Assembly (NCBI RefSeq): GCF_030758415.1
Contig: NZ_CP132334.1
Coordinates: 2,554,001 to 2,618,000 of the forward strand
Length of the DNA stretch: 64,000 nucleotides
Origin: Parvularcula sp. IMCC14364
GTDB taxonomy: Bacteria; Pseudomonadota; Alphaproteobacteria; Caulobacterales; Parvularculaceae
Reading direction: 5' to 3'
In this document: positions 1 through 9,335 of the stretch, piece by piece
Position numbering within the stretch: the first letter of the stretch is position 1
Layout of the letters: each line of letters starts with the position of its first letter
Position numbers and translations under genes: made by a program
The notes under the pieces: generated by a model
What the model saw: only the letters and a program-made list of their open reading frames with translations
The model's database searches: none
What the model was told of the DNA's origin: nothing

Positions 1-2
1 AC

Positions 3-3000
3 TCAGGTCAGGATGCAACGTGCACTTTCACAAATTCCGAGCTGACTGGCTCTATCACCATCACCAAGGCTTCCGACTTTGCCGGTGACTTTGACTTCAC
101 CAGTGACATTCCAGGTCTTGATGCATTCACGCTATCCCCGGATGCTGGCTCTACCGCTTCCACAGCCCAGATAACCGACCTGGCGGCAGAAGCCTATACG
201 GTAACAGAGCTTACCAACATGGATTTCAACATTACCGATATCAGCTGCACCAACGGGGACACCGGCGATACGTCAACTGGTTCTCTAGAGATCAACCTCG
301 ATCCTGGAACGGACGTTGAATGTACCTTCATTAATGCGCAGAAAACCGGCTCGATTAGTATCATGAAAACATCTGATGCCGATGGGACATTCAACTTCGC
401 CGGCGGTCTCGGAGTTTTTTCAGTTGATGTTACCGGTGGCACAGGCGAGAGAGAATTCTTGGACCTGGCAGCATCGTCCTATACAATCATTGAACTACCA
501 GACAGTGATTTTACGCTGGAAGATATCACTTGCACAGGTGATATAGATAATGGTTCTGATGTTGACGTTCCCAATCGTACTATAACAATTGATCTCGATC
601 CGGGTGAATCGATTGTCTGTACATTCGAAAACCTGCAAAGCCGCGGTTCAATTACGATTGTAAAAAATACAGATGTAGATGGAACGTTCAGCTTCACAGG
701 CACCGACCCTATTGGCAGTTTTGACCTTACTACAAGCGGCGGCACTAACGCTCGAATAATCCCTGACCTTGCCGCAGGCACTTATACGATAACCGAACGT
801 GGCAATCCCGAATTCGACCTGGCCAGCATTTCCTGCAATGACAGTACTACCGGTAATACGGATACGGGTGCAGTTACTGTCTCCTTGTCACCTGCACAGA
901 ACCTGACTTGTACCTTCAACAACACACAGAAAACCGGTTCCATTACCATAACAAAAGCTTCGGACGTTGCCAGTGACTTCAGCTTTACCAGCGATATTCC
1001 AACCCTTGAGTCGTTCATATTATCCCCGGCAGCTGGTACGACCGACTCTACTTCACCTGTATCTGGTCTTGCCGCGGGGACATACACAGTAACAGAATTA
1101 CCGAATGTGGATTTCACCATTACAGATATCAGCTGTGACAACGGTGACACAGGCAGCCTCTCTACAGGCGTTCTTGAAATTAACCTCACTGCAGGTGCTG
1201 ATGTTGAATGTACCTTCAATAATGCGCAATTGCGCAGTTCACTCACTATTACGAAAGTTTCTGACGTGGAAGGAACCTTCGGCTTTACCGGTGACTTCGG
1301 CAGCTTCAACCTGATGCCAAGAGCATCACAACCAGCCTCAATATCTTTTACTGATCAGACCGCGGGGACGTTTACTGTTAGCGAAACACTGAATACTGAC
1401 TTCGACATTACAGATATCTCCTGTGACAATGGTGACAGCGGCGACACCACAACAGGGATCCTGTCAGTCACCTTAGCACCAGGTTCTAATGTCATCTGTA
1501 CCTTTACGAACCAGCAGCGACCAGGGTCGATCACAATCATAAAGCAGATCGATAATGATGAATCTGTTTTCAGTTTCTCATCGAACAATCTCGGCTTGTT
1601 CTCTATTCAGACCGTCAATCAAACCGGAAGCGAAGCTTTCTCTGACCTGGCGGCAGACACATACATTGTGACACAGGCGGTGAATGAGGATTATGGCCTG
1701 GTCAGAATAAATTGTGTGGGTGACGCAGATCAAGGAAGCAGCACAAGCCTCGATAATCGCCGGGCGACTATTGACCTTGATCCGAACGAGGAAATAATCT
1801 GTACCTTCATCAGTGAAGACCTGGTTGATGAAGATCGTGTGCGGCATATGAGTATGAAGGCCACAAAAGGGTTCGCTTATCGTCGCGCCCGTAACATGCT
1901 GAACGCAGAACCGGATAGGACAAACTTCTATCGCCGTAACCCTGAAGTTCTCTGGGAAAACAATGACAGCGTTTCTACAAAAAACAGCAAGCCTGTTCGT
2001 TACGCCATGAATGCTACAGGCGGCAATGTGCAATTCGATTTTGCCGCCTCAACCGAACGCACAGACGCGATCACCCCGGAAAAGGGCCTGCAATTGTGGG
2101 TCGAGGGACATTATACCAAAGCTGATGACGGTGTTGCCGGGTTCGGTACACAACTGGATATCGACAGTGAGTATGGCATAGTTCACCTGGGAGCTGACTT
2201 CCATGTGAGTGATAACCTAATCCTCGGGGCTCTAATCAGTTTCGACCGTGCCAACGACGAAATAAACTTCTTCGATGACGAAACACAGGAGCGACTGTTT
2301 CAGGAAGTAGATGGCACCGGATGGATGGCCGGCCCTTACTTGTCAGCACGCTTGTCCAAAAACCTTTTTCTGAATGCCCGCGCGGCCTTAGGGTCTTCCA
2401 GTAATAACCTGACCATCGAAGAACTGGTAGAGGACGACAAATTCGATACCGACAGAACCCTCGGTCGCATTGCATTGACAGGTAACAAGGTATTCCAGGA
2501 AAACTGGCGGATAACCCCAACGCTGTCCGTTTCCTATTTTCGGGAGAGCATCAATGATTACATAAGCAAAACTGGCGTAGCTATTCCCTCTCAAACGCTG
2601 GAGCTGGGGCGCGCCGAGTTCGAACCAGAGCTTGCCTATCGCCATGCGTTCCCGGATGGAACAACTATCGAGCCACAATTCTCAGTCGCTGCGATTTGGG
2701 ATTTTGAGGCGCCGGACGACATCGCCTTCTCTAACATTCCCGTACCGAATGAAGCTCTACGCGGACGATTTGAAAGTGCGGTTCAACTAAACTGGGCAAA
2801 TGGTAATTCTGCACGGTTCGCCGCTTCATATGATGGTTTTGGCGCACAGGAATACAATGCCTATACCGTTGAAGCCTGGGTTGACATTCCACTGGGGCGT
2901 CCAATGCGCCGCAGTAATCCTGTTGCTGCCACGTCTGAGCCTTATATAGAACCTGTACAGTATAAAGAGTGCCCCGATGGTAGACGGGTTGAAATGATGG

Positions 3001-3377
3001 ATGAATGTCCAGTAGTTCTAGTTGACATGCCACCACCTGAGCCGGTTGACTTTATAATCTATTTTGATTTCGATAAATCCAATATCCTGCCCGAAGAGAT
3101 GGCAAAGATTGATGATGCGATTGCCCGCACGAACGGCCTCAGCTTCAAAATAGTCATCCTGGAGGGCAACACGGATAGAGCGGGCAGCAATGCCTATAAT
3201 GATGCTCTGTCAGTACGACGTGCCGTGTCAGTACGCAAAGCGCTGGTGGCACGCGGCATCCCAGAAGAGCTCATCACGTATGATGCGTTCGGTGAAGAAA
3301 ACCCGGCGATACAGACGAAAGACGGTGTACCGCTACGTGCAAATCGCCGCACGGAAGTCCGTATCCGCTTCAACTAG
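3..3377 (+). CDS. Large repeat adhesin with outer-membrane barrel and OmpA domain (5' end outside window)
   Basis: The frame is open to the left edge, so this is the 3' part of a longer gene; the ATG at 219 lies inside a repeat and is not the start. From about 45 to 1818 it encodes tandem ~98-residue beta-rich repeats, each opening with GSITI-K-like sequence, containing AGTYT-TE, and carrying an ISC...CTF cysteine pair. They resemble prealbumin-like/SpaA-type surface domains. About 2085-2900 looks like an outer-membrane or autotransporter-type beta barrel (alternating strands, LWVEGHY start). About 3040-3377 is an OmpA-like peptidoglycan-binding domain (YFDFDKSNI, LEGNTDRAG, ANRRTEVRI). Inferred topology: repeats outside the cell, barrel in the outer membrane, OmpA domain in the periplasm. 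Codon use looks AT-richer than in the genes to the right. Confidence 0.8.
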   Translation, partial: SGQDATCTFTNSELTGSITITKASDFAGDFDFTSDIPGLDAFTLSPDAGSTASTAQITDLAAEAYTVTELTNMDFNITDISCTNGDTGDTSTGSLEINLDPGTDVECTFINAQKTGSISIMKTSDADGTFNFAGGLGVFSVDVTGGTGEREFLDLAASSYTIIELPDSDFTLEDITCTGDIDNGSDVDVPNRTITIDLDPGESIVCTFENLQSRGSITIVKNTDVDGTFSFTGTDPIGSFDLTTSGGTNARIIPDLAAGTYTITERGNPEFDLASISCNDSTTGNTDTGAVTVSLSPAQNLTCTFNNTQKTGSITITKASDVASDFSFTSDIPTLESFILSPAAGTTDSTSPVSGLAAGTYTVTELPNVDFTITDISCDNGDTGSLSTGVLEINLTAGADVECTFNNAQLRSSLTITKVSDVEGTFGFTGDFGSFNLMPRASQPASISFTDQTAGTFTVSETLNTDFDITDISCDNGDSGDTTTGILSVTLAPGSNVICTFTNQQRPGSITIIKQIDNDESVFSFSSNNLGLFSIQTVNQTGSEAFSDLAADTYIVTQAVNEDYGLVRINCVGDADQGSSTSLDNRRATIDLDPNEEIICTFISEDLVDEDRVRHMSMKATKGFAYRRARNMLNAEPDRTNFYRRNPEVLWENNDSVSTKNSKPVRYAMNATGGNVQFDFAASTERTDAITPEKGLQLWVEGHYTKADDGVAGFGTQLDIDSEYGIVHLGADFHVSDNLILGALISFDRANDEINFFDDETQERLFQEVDGTGWMAGPYLSARLSKNLFLNARAALGSSSNNLTIEELVEDDKFDTDRTLGRIALTGNKVFQENWRITPTLSVSYFRESINDYISKTGVAIPSQTLELGRAEFEPELAYRHAFPDGTTIEPQFSVAAIWDFEAPDDIAFSNIPVPNEALRGRFESAVQLNWANGNSARFAASYDGFGAQEYNAYTVEAWVDIPLGRPMRRSNPVAATSEPYIEPVQYKECPDGRRVEMMDECPVVLVDMPPPEPVDFIIYFDFDKSNILPEEMAKIDDAIARTNGLSFKIVILEGNTDRAGSNAYNDALSVRRAVSVRKALVARGIPEELITYDAFGEENPAIQTKDGVPLRANRRTEVRIRFN
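45..1818 (+). repeat. Six tandem ~290-299 bp coding repeats
   Basis: In-frame repeats start near 45, 342, 640, 930, 1229 and 1519, judged by the recurring GSITITK-like opening; the tail of another copy precedes position 45. Spacing is about 290-299 bp. Copies have diverged at both DNA and protein level, so this is an old domain array rather than a recent amplification. Each copy keeps two cysteines (ISC and CTF), which suggests an intradomain disulfide. Confidence 0.85.
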
Positions 3378-3438
3378 GATTAGAACTGCAATACCGGTAT
3401 AGCTTTAGTATTTTTCAGGTTTGATCTATCAGGATGTC

Positions 3439-4452
3439 ATGCAACCTGACAGCAGCTCTTCAGACGGTCATCTGGTTATTGGTCTCAATGCCGTTCTTGC
3501 CGCTGTTGAGGGCGACACACCGCTGGTCCTTTGCGCACGCTCTGATGAAGGTTTCTGGGGTCTGCCCTATGGTCCATTCGATCCGCAACGGCACCGGACA
3601 TTTGAGTTGGGCCTGCGCGCTTTCGTAACCGAGCAGACGCGGATGCATCTTGGCTATGTGGAGCAACTCTACACCTTCGGGGACAAAGGCCGCGAAGCGC
3701 CCAGCGCTGTCTTGCGCGGCGGCAGTGAGGCCGACAGGATCGTTTCAGTGGGGTATCTGGCGCTTGCGCCGGGCGCTAACCCGATTGAGATGGAAGCCAC
3801 AGCCTGGCGCAACTGGTACGATCATTTTCCCTGGGAAGACTGGCGCAATGGCGAGCCGCCAATTCTTGCCGCACAGATCATACCAGCCCTGCAGGACTGG
3901 ATAACCAGCATTGAAGATACAAGCCAGCAGCGCCTGCGTCTGGACCGGGTAAGACTGGCCTTTGGCTATGAAGCCACTGGCTGGGAAGAAGAGCGCACGC
4001 TCGATCGCTACGAGCTTCTTTATGAAGCAGGCATTGTCTCCGAAGCAGCCCGCGATGGTCGGGTCACAACACCGACTTTACAGGTTGCGGACGCAGCCAT
4101 GAGTTCTGACCACCGCCGCATTCTGGCCACCGCGATTGGCCGGTTGCGTGGCAAGTTGCGGTATCGCCCGATTATTTTTGAAATGATGCCCGCCAGCTTC
4201 ACGCTGCTGGACCTGCAACGCAGCGTGGAAGCGATCATCGGCTTTCCCCTGCATAAGCAGAACTTTCGCCGGGGTATTGATAATGCGGGCCTCGTGCGCA
4301 AAACCGGCAATGTCAGCGCTGAAACGGGCGGGCGCCCGGCGGCCCTGTTCACCCTTGATCGCAACAGCACCAGCGGCAAAACGGCACAGGATCGCACGAT
4401 CAAGGGTCTGACTTTACCCAGATTGCGCCAGACCCCGTCGCCCGACCTGTAG
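3439..4452 (+). CDS. nadQ: NadQ-type NAD biosynthesis regulator (Nudix-like plus winged helix)
   Basis: Predicted transcriptional regulator of de novo NAD synthesis. The N-terminal half is a degenerate Nudix-like sensor domain resembling NrtR, with the hallmark YVEQLYTFGDKGR; no intact Nudix catalytic box is visible. The C-terminal half is a winged helix with the wing motif GRPAALFTLD. The family is known in Alphaproteobacteria as the NAD regulator (COG4111). I chose ATG 3439 (337 aa), preceded by AGGA, over the in-frame TTG at 3421. It lies directly upstream of nadABC in the same orientation, and a palindrome overlaps the nadA -10 region, which fits control of that operon. Confidence 0.8.
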   Translation: MQPDSSSSDGHLVIGLNAVLAAVEGDTPLVLCARSDEGFWGLPYGPFDPQRHRTFELGLRAFVTEQTRMHLGYVEQLYTFGDKGREAPSAVLRGGSEADRIVSVGYLALAPGANPIEMEATAWRNWYDHFPWEDWRNGEPPILAAQIIPALQDWITSIEDTSQQRLRLDRVRLAFGYEATGWEEERTLDRYELLYEAGIVSEAARDGRVTTPTLQVADAAMSSDHRRILATAIGRLRGKLRYRPIIFEMMPASFTLLDLQRSVEAIIGFPLHKQNFRRGIDNAGLVRKTGNVSAETGGRPAALFTLDRNSTSGKTAQDRTIKGLTLPRLRQTPSPDL

Positions 4453-4535
4453 ACAGAACCTCTTAACTCATTGATTTTTATGGCATATTGTTTTCTTGAC
4501 TTAAGATATTCCGCAGCTATTTTCTGCCTTTGCCC

Positions 4536-4564
4536 TTGATGGGCTGTTTTTTGGTTCCTATATA
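4536..4564 (+). promoter_or_regulatory. Candidate sigma70 promoter of nadA
   Basis: TTGATG (4536-4541), a 17-nt spacer and TATATA (4559-4564) form a good -35/-10 pair about 85 bp upstream of the nadA start. An inverted repeat begins at the last base of the -10. Inferred from sequence only. Confidence 0.55.
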
Positions 4565-4580
4565 TGCTCTAGTTGAGCAT
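4564..4580 (+). promoter_or_regulatory. Inverted repeat ATGCTC-N5-GAGCAT, candidate NadQ operator
   Basis: A perfect 6-bp inverted repeat with a 5-nt centre spans the -10 edge and likely transcription start of nadA. Its position suits a repressor, and the nearest regulator gene is the NadQ-type gene ending at 4452. The assignment to NadQ is inference from position. Confidence 0.55.
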
Positions 4581-4649
4581 TAAAGATAATCCGCGCATCT
4601 GCGGCGTTTTTCCAGATGCTCCGAACACTAAAAGGGAATGGAGGCGCCA

Positions 4650-5753
4650 ATGCCTGCTTTTGGGAATGAAATTGATCTGGACCACCTGCCATATACGGCC
4701 GAGGTGAAATCCAAAACCGATCACCTGTATCCGCTGGTCGAGAAACTGATCCCGCAACTGGAATGGGAGCAACATGCGCCCTACATCGCCGCGATCAACG
4801 ATCTCAAGACAGAACTGAATGCGGTGATCCTGGCCCATAATTACATGACGCCGGAAATTTTCGCTTGTGTCGGCGATTTTCAGGGCGACAGTCTGATGCT
4901 GGCCAAAGAAGCCGCGAAAACTGATGCGGAAATTATCGTCCAGGCCGGCGTGCATTTCATGGCCGAGACGTCAAAAATCCTGAGCCCTGAAAAAACCGTC
5001 CTTATACCTGACCTTGAAGCGGGATGTTCGCTTGCCTCTTCCATTACGGGTGCCGATATTCGTCTGCTCAAGGAGAAATATCCGGGCATACCTGTTGTGA
5101 CTTATGTGAACACCACAGCCGATGTAAAAGCGGAAACAGATATCTGCTGTACATCATCCAATGCAGTTGAGGTTGTCGAGGCGATTGCCAGAGAATGGAA
5201 TGTCGACAAGGTCATGCTGCTGCCAGATCAGTATCTGGCTAAAAATGTCGCGGCCATGACAGATATCAAGATCATTACCTGGGCCGGTGCCTGCGAAGTG
5301 CATGAGCGATTTACCGCTGACGACATTCGTGAAATTCGCGCTGGCAATCCGGATGTTGTTGTTCTGGCGCACCCGGAATGCCCGCCGGATGTTCTGGCAG
5401 AAGCTGATTATGCGGGCTCTACGAGCGGCATGAGCGGCTATGTAAAAGATAACCAGCCGCACAATGTTGTTCTTATTACGGAGTGTTCCATGTCCGATAA
5501 TGTGGCTCTGGAAAACCCGGAAGTGAATTTTGTGCGCCCCTGCAATCTGTGTCCGCATATGAAGCGCATCACGCTGCCGGGCATCCTGAAAGCGCTGCAA
5601 AATATGGAACATCAGGTTGAGGTCGCGCCAGAAATTGCCGAGAAGGCAAAACGCGCCGTACAACGCATGATCGATCTGCCGATGAAGAAAGGCCAGTCGA
5701 CTTACATGCATGTCGGGAAGCCGGAAGTTATGGCTATTGAAGCCAGAGTTTAA
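4650..5753 (+). CDS. nadA: Quinolinate synthase
   Basis: Condenses iminoaspartate with dihydroxyacetone phosphate to give quinolinate, the second step of de novo NAD synthesis in the cytoplasm. The three 4Fe-4S cysteine regions are visible: [16 protein letters not shown] and [12 protein letters not shown]. Other family motifs are [12 protein letters not shown] and [10 protein letters not shown]. Start ATG 4650 (367 aa) is preferred over the in-frame ATG 4638 because GGAGG (4640-4644) sits 5 nt upstream, whereas 4638 has a purine stretch directly against it. It is the first gene after the NadQ promoter/operator and is followed by a terminator before nadB. Confidence 0.95.
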   Translation: MPAFGNEIDLDHLPYTAEVKSKTDHLYPLVEKLIPQLEWEQHAPYIAAINDLKTELNAVILAHNYMTPEIFACVGDFQGDSLMLAKEAAKTDAEIIVQAGVHFMAETSKILSPEKTVLIPDLEAGCSLASSITGADIRLLKEKYPGIPVVTYVNTTADVKAETDICCTSSNAVEVVEAIAREWNVDKVMLLPDQYLAKNVAAMTDIKIITWAGACEVHERFTADDIREIRAGNPDVVVLAHPECPPDVLAEADYAGSTSGMSGYVKDNQPHNVVLITECSMSDNVALENPEVNFVRPCNLCPHMKRITLPGILKALQNMEHQVEVAPEIAEKAKRAVQRMIDLPMKKGQSTYMHVGKPEVMAIEARV

Positions 5754-5788
5754 TGTCATTGGTTTCTCCTGATACAATGACAAAACTG

Positions 5789-5822
5789 GTGCCGTCAGGG
5801 ATTATCCCGGCGGCACTTTTTT
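5789..5822 (+). terminator. Intrinsic terminator between nadA and nadB
   Basis: GTGCCGTC pairs with GGCGGCAC (one G-U), with an inner GGGAT/ATCCC stem, followed by TTTTTT at 5817-5822. It lies inside what would otherwise be a nadABC operon, so it should lower nadBC expression relative to nadA or act as an attenuator. nadB starts only 14 nt after the T-run. Confidence 0.75.
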
Positions 5823-5836
5823 ACGCGTAGGACCAG

Positions 5837-7438
5837 ATGGCTTCCCTGCCCACAACATATAACCTGCCAGACGAAAGTGTGCTGATTGTCGGCGCAGGCA
5901 TCGCAGGCCTGTTTACCGCTCTCAAACTGGCCCCGCGACCGGTGACAATCGTAACCGCTGCGCCGCTGGGGCGCGGTGGCTCCTCCACTTGGGCGCAAGG
6001 TGGCCTTGCGGCAGCCATGGGCACAGAAGACTCCCCTGCCCTTCATCTGCAGGACACACTGACCGCTGGCGCCGGACTGGTTGACGCGCCCGCCGCCAGC
6101 CTGCTGACCAGAGAAGGACCTGCGCGAGTCGAGGACCTGATCCGGCTCGGCATCTCTTTCGATACGGATGATGAAGGCAAACTCAAGCTCGGGCGCGAAG
6201 CCGCACATGGCCGCGACCGCATCGTTCACGCCTCGGGCGATCAGGCTGGTGCGGCCATTATGGCTGGTCTGACAAAAGCGGCGCAAAAGGCAACTCATAT
6301 CACGATCAGGGAACGGATTGTCGCAGAGGAAATCCTGCGTGACAGCCAGTGCAGCGCTGCCGGCATACTGGCTGTCGATATTGCCAGAGGCGAACGCCTG
6401 ATGATGACGGCAACGCAAACGGTGCTGGCGACAGGCGGCCTTGGCGGCCTTTATGCCGTCACCACCAATCCTGTACGTGCGCAAGGCCATGGCATGGCTA
6501 TGGCATGGCTCGCCGGGGCTGAAATCATGGACCCGGAATTCGTCCAGTTCCACCCAACTGCGCTGAATGTGGGTGTTGACCCTGCTCCGCTCGCCACGGA
6601 AGCCCTGCGCGGCGAAGGGGCACTTCTGGTGACCGGATCCGGGCAGCGCCTGATGCAGGGCGTGCATGATGATATGGAACTGGCACCAAGAGATATTGTG
6701 GCGCGCGCCGTCGCCTCGGCTATTGCGTCAGGTGATGGCGCCTATCTTGATGCCAGATCATCTGTCGGGGCACGCTTTCCCGAAATGTTTCCAACTGTTT
6801 ATCAAGCCTGCCGCAACGCTGACATTGATCCCGTCACGGATTTGCTGCCAATCGCCCCCGCTGCACATTATCATATGGGCGGTGTGCGCACGGATCTGGA
6901 TGGTCAGACGACGCTTTCCGGATTATGGGCCGTGGGCGAAGTTGCCTGTACCGGCATTCATGGGGCGAACAGACTGGCATCCAATTCCCTGCTGGAAGCG
7001 CTGGTTTTCGCAGAGCGCGCGGCCATCGCCATATCACACAGCACTGCCAGTACTGATGCCATTGAAATCAGTCAACTGACGAACCGCCTGGGCCTGCCCT
7101 CAAAACCGGCAGACAATGCACTCGCAACATCTCTACGCAACAACATGGCCCACAAGGCAGGTATTCTACGCGACGCAGAGGGCCTGACTGACCTCACATC
7201 CACTATCAGGGATGACCTTGCTACAAATGAGATGACGAGCGGTGGGCTCAATATGTTGATCGCCGCTCATCTGATCGCTGAAGGTGCCCTCAAACGGCAA
7301 GAAAGCCGGGGCGCACATCTGCGTACAGATTTTCCAGATGAAACAGCGCCCGCACACAGCATCATGACACGACGCGGCCAACAGCTTTCCGTCGAGGTCA
7401 CCACAATGCCCGTAACCCAGCTGTACGAGGAGACTTGA
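5837..7438 (+). CDS. nadB: L-aspartate oxidase
   Basis: FAD enzyme that oxidises L-aspartate to iminoaspartate, the substrate of NadA. The N-terminal dinucleotide fold VLIVGAGIAGLFTAL is followed by family motifs GGSSTWAQGGLAAA, QFHPTAL, RGEGALLV and, near the FAD-binding C-terminal part, TGIHGANRLASNSLLEAL. Length 533 aa is normal for NadB. The start ATG follows AGGA by 4 nt. It is separated from nadC by one base, so the two are surely cotranscribed and probably translationally coupled. Confidence 0.95.
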   Translation: MASLPTTYNLPDESVLIVGAGIAGLFTALKLAPRPVTIVTAAPLGRGGSSTWAQGGLAAAMGTEDSPALHLQDTLTAGAGLVDAPAASLLTREGPARVEDLIRLGISFDTDDEGKLKLGREAAHGRDRIVHASGDQAGAAIMAGLTKAAQKATHITIRERIVAEEILRDSQCSAAGILAVDIARGERLMMTATQTVLATGGLGGLYAVTTNPVRAQGHGMAMAWLAGAEIMDPEFVQFHPTALNVGVDPAPLATEALRGEGALLVTGSGQRLMQGVHDDMELAPRDIVARAVASAIASGDGAYLDARSSVGARFPEMFPTVYQACRNADIDPVTDLLPIAPAAHYHMGGVRTDLDGQTTLSGLWAVGEVACTGIHGANRLASNSLLEALVFAERAAIAISHSTASTDAIEISQLTNRLGLPSKPADNALATSLRNNMAHKAGILRDAEGLTDLTSTIRDDLATNEMTSGGLNMLIAAHLIAEGALKRQESRGAHLRTDFPDETAPAHSIMTRRGQQLSVEVTTMPVTQLYEET

Positions 7439-7439
7439 G

Positions 7440-8294
7440 ATGGCACCACATCTGCCCCTACCCCGCCGCCTGATTGAAACAAGCGTCCAGTCTGCTCTGG
7501 TTGAAGATCTGGGTGATGCCGGTGATGTGACCACACTGGCCACCATCCCGACTGATGCGCAGGGCAAAGCCGTCATCCGGGCACGTAAAACAGGCCGCTT
7601 GGCTGGCATGGAGTTGGCGGAGGCTGCCTTTACCCTGGTGTCCCCTGGCGTGACACTGACCCGGCACTGTGCAGATGGGGCGATGCTCAACACAGGCGAT
7701 GATATTCTGGAAATTACAGGGTCAGTTCATGCCATCCTGAGCGCAGAACGCGTCGCGCTTAACTTTCTGGGGCACCTGTCCGGCATTGCCACGGCAACGC
7801 ATGAACTGGTCGAAGCTGTGGCTGGTACGAACGCAAAAATCGTCTGTACCCGCAAGACGCTGCCAACCTTGCGCGCCTTCCAGAAATATGCCGTGACTTG
7901 TGGTGGCGGCTTCAATCATCGCTTTGGCCTTTATGATGCTGTGATGATCAAGGATAACCACATTGCCGCGTGTGGCGGCATCACCAACGCTCTCAAGGCT
8001 GCAAAATCCCGCATTGGACATATGGTCAAGGTGGAGATCGAAGTGGATACACTCGCGCAACTGGAGGAAGTGTTGCGGGAAGGCGCAGACGTGATTCTGC
8101 TCGACAACATGTCCACGGATCAACTTGCACAAGCTGTGAAACTGACAAAAGGACGGGCCACTCTCGAAGCCTCCGGCAACATCACTGTCTCAACCGTGCG
8201 GGCAATCGCCGAAACGGGGGTAAACGTCATATCTTCTGGCTGGATCACCCATTCAGCACCAAATCTCGATCTGGGCCTGGACTATATTGCCTGA
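7440..8294 (+). CDS. nadC: Nicotinate-nucleotide pyrophosphorylase (quinolinate phosphoribosyltransferase)
   Basis: Converts quinolinate and PRPP to nicotinate mononucleotide, CO2 and PPi, completing the three-step NAD precursor pathway encoded here. Family motifs: CTRKTLPTLRAFQKYAV, GGGFNHRFGL, MIKDNH, EVDTLAQLEE and the C-terminal ISSGWITHSAP. 284 aa is typical. The ATG starts one base after the nadB stop, with GAGGAG inside the end of nadB as ribosome-binding site. It converges on the wall hydrolase gene with an 8-bp gap. Confidence 0.95.
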   Translation: MAPHLPLPRRLIETSVQSALVEDLGDAGDVTTLATIPTDAQGKAVIRARKTGRLAGMELAEAAFTLVSPGVTLTRHCADGAMLNTGDDILEITGSVHAILSAERVALNFLGHLSGIATATHELVEAVAGTNAKIVCTRKTLPTLRAFQKYAVTCGGGFNHRFGLYDAVMIKDNHIAACGGITNALKAAKSRIGHMVKVEIEVDTLAQLEEVLREGADVILLDNMSTDQLAQAVKLTKGRATLEASGNITVSTVRAIAETGVNVISSGWITHSAPNLDLGLDYIA

Positions 8295-8302
8295 GAACAG
8301 CG

Positions 8303-9049
8303 CTACTGAGCGGCGTCGGTGATGGCGAGTCTGTTTTTGTCAGGATAGCGGTAGAAGCGATGCGCACCAATCTCGGCGGTTTTTGTCAGCTTCGGTGCCC
8401 AGTAAGGTGAGACATAATCCGCATGGTAATGCGTAGCTTCGTTACTGACCGGGATATGCACACCGGCAAGAATGGCACCCGCCATCTTCTGGGAAGTCGC
8501 ATAGGTTGGCTCGTGACGGCCACGGTTCAATGACCCATCACAGGTGAAAGAGAACTGGCACCCGGTCTTGCGATGCGAGCCCTGATAGACAACGCCGCAG
8601 ACTGTATTGGGATAATAGCTGCTCTCAACCCGGTTGAGCACAACGTCAGCCACGGCCATCTGGCCGATCACCGGTTCAAACCCGGCTTCATAATAGATCG
8701 CCTGTGCCAGGCATCTCTGTTCTTTGGCGCTCACTTGTGCACGGTCAATAACAGAAAAATCAAAGGAGACGAGCTCGGTCAGCCCTTTCGACGTATCCTG
8801 CACCAGGTCGATAAAATTAGTAGCGGATGGCGCGGCGTCGCTTTTTGCTTCCTGCCAGGCAGTGAATTCCTGGGCGACGGCAGCAAGCGCAGCTTCTTCT
8901 TCGTTCTGGATGTCTGCTGCGACAGCTTTCTGATAGTCAGCATGGCCAAGGAAAACGAACAGCATCAGGCACAGGGTGACACCGAATGATGCCATCCAAC
9001 CGCGCATGGCCCAGTTCAGGCCCGAGTTATTTTCTGCGTGCAATATCAT
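8303..9049 (-). CDS. SleB-type cell wall hydrolase, membrane-anchored
   Basis: Predicted peptidoglycan hydrolase of the Hydrolase_2/SleB family. An N-terminal membrane anchor (FGVTLCLMLFVFLGHA) is followed by an Ala/Glu-rich linker and a C-terminal catalytic domain with LAQAIYYEAGFEP, the conserved family signature containing the likely catalytic Glu, and DVVLNRVES, CQFSFTCDG and THYHADYV. I chose ATG 9049 (248 aa); the same frame continues up to a TTG at 9109 but that adds no recognisable signal. The catalytic domain should face the periplasm. Role inferred: wall remodelling. Confidence 0.8.
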   Translation of the reverse strand: MILHAENNSGLNWAMRGWMASFGVTLCLMLFVFLGHADYQKAVAADIQNEEEAALAAVAQEFTAWQEAKSDAAPSATNFIDLVQDTSKGLTELVSFDFSVIDRAQVSAKEQRCLAQAIYYEAGFEPVIGQMAVADVVLNRVESSYYPNTVCGVVYQGSHRKTGCQFSFTCDGSLNRGRHEPTYATSQKMAGAILAGVHIPVSNEATHYHADYVSPYWAPKLTKTAEIGAHRFYRYPDKNRLAITDAAQ

Positions 9050-9238
9050 ATCACATCGTCCCGGACTTAACGCCCGATCAAAACCTTCTTTGGGAGAACC
9101 CCAATTCAACCCACGAAACTCTTAACGCAACAAGGATCGCAAAACTACCCCAACAAGTTGTAAACTCGCGAATTCGAAAGCGGCTTATGCCTTTCTGAAA
9201 AAGCCATGCCAAGCATTTTCTGCAAATTATGCAGCATT

Positions 9239-9251
9239 GTTAATGGTTAAC
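9239..9251 (-). promoter_or_regulatory. CtrA-like site TTAACCATTAAC
   Basis: On the minus strand GTTAACCATTAAC contains TTAACCAT, a known CtrA half-site form, and is nearly palindromic (GTTAA-N3-TTAAC). It lies about 190 bp upstream of the wall hydrolase start, inside the 286-bp gap between that gene and ppdK. Weak evidence by itself. Confidence 0.3.
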
Positions 9252-9335
9252 GTGGCACCCACTCAGCACATTTCAACAGGCGTGACTTTTTTGCAACGCA
9301 CAAAATTTTTAACCCACTGAATCATAAGGGATTTT

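Noticed and set aside
5795-6667. 290-codon open frame on the minus strand
   Set aside because: Lies antisense to nadB, whose family motifs are complete; Cys/His/Arg-rich composition is typical of a shadow frame.
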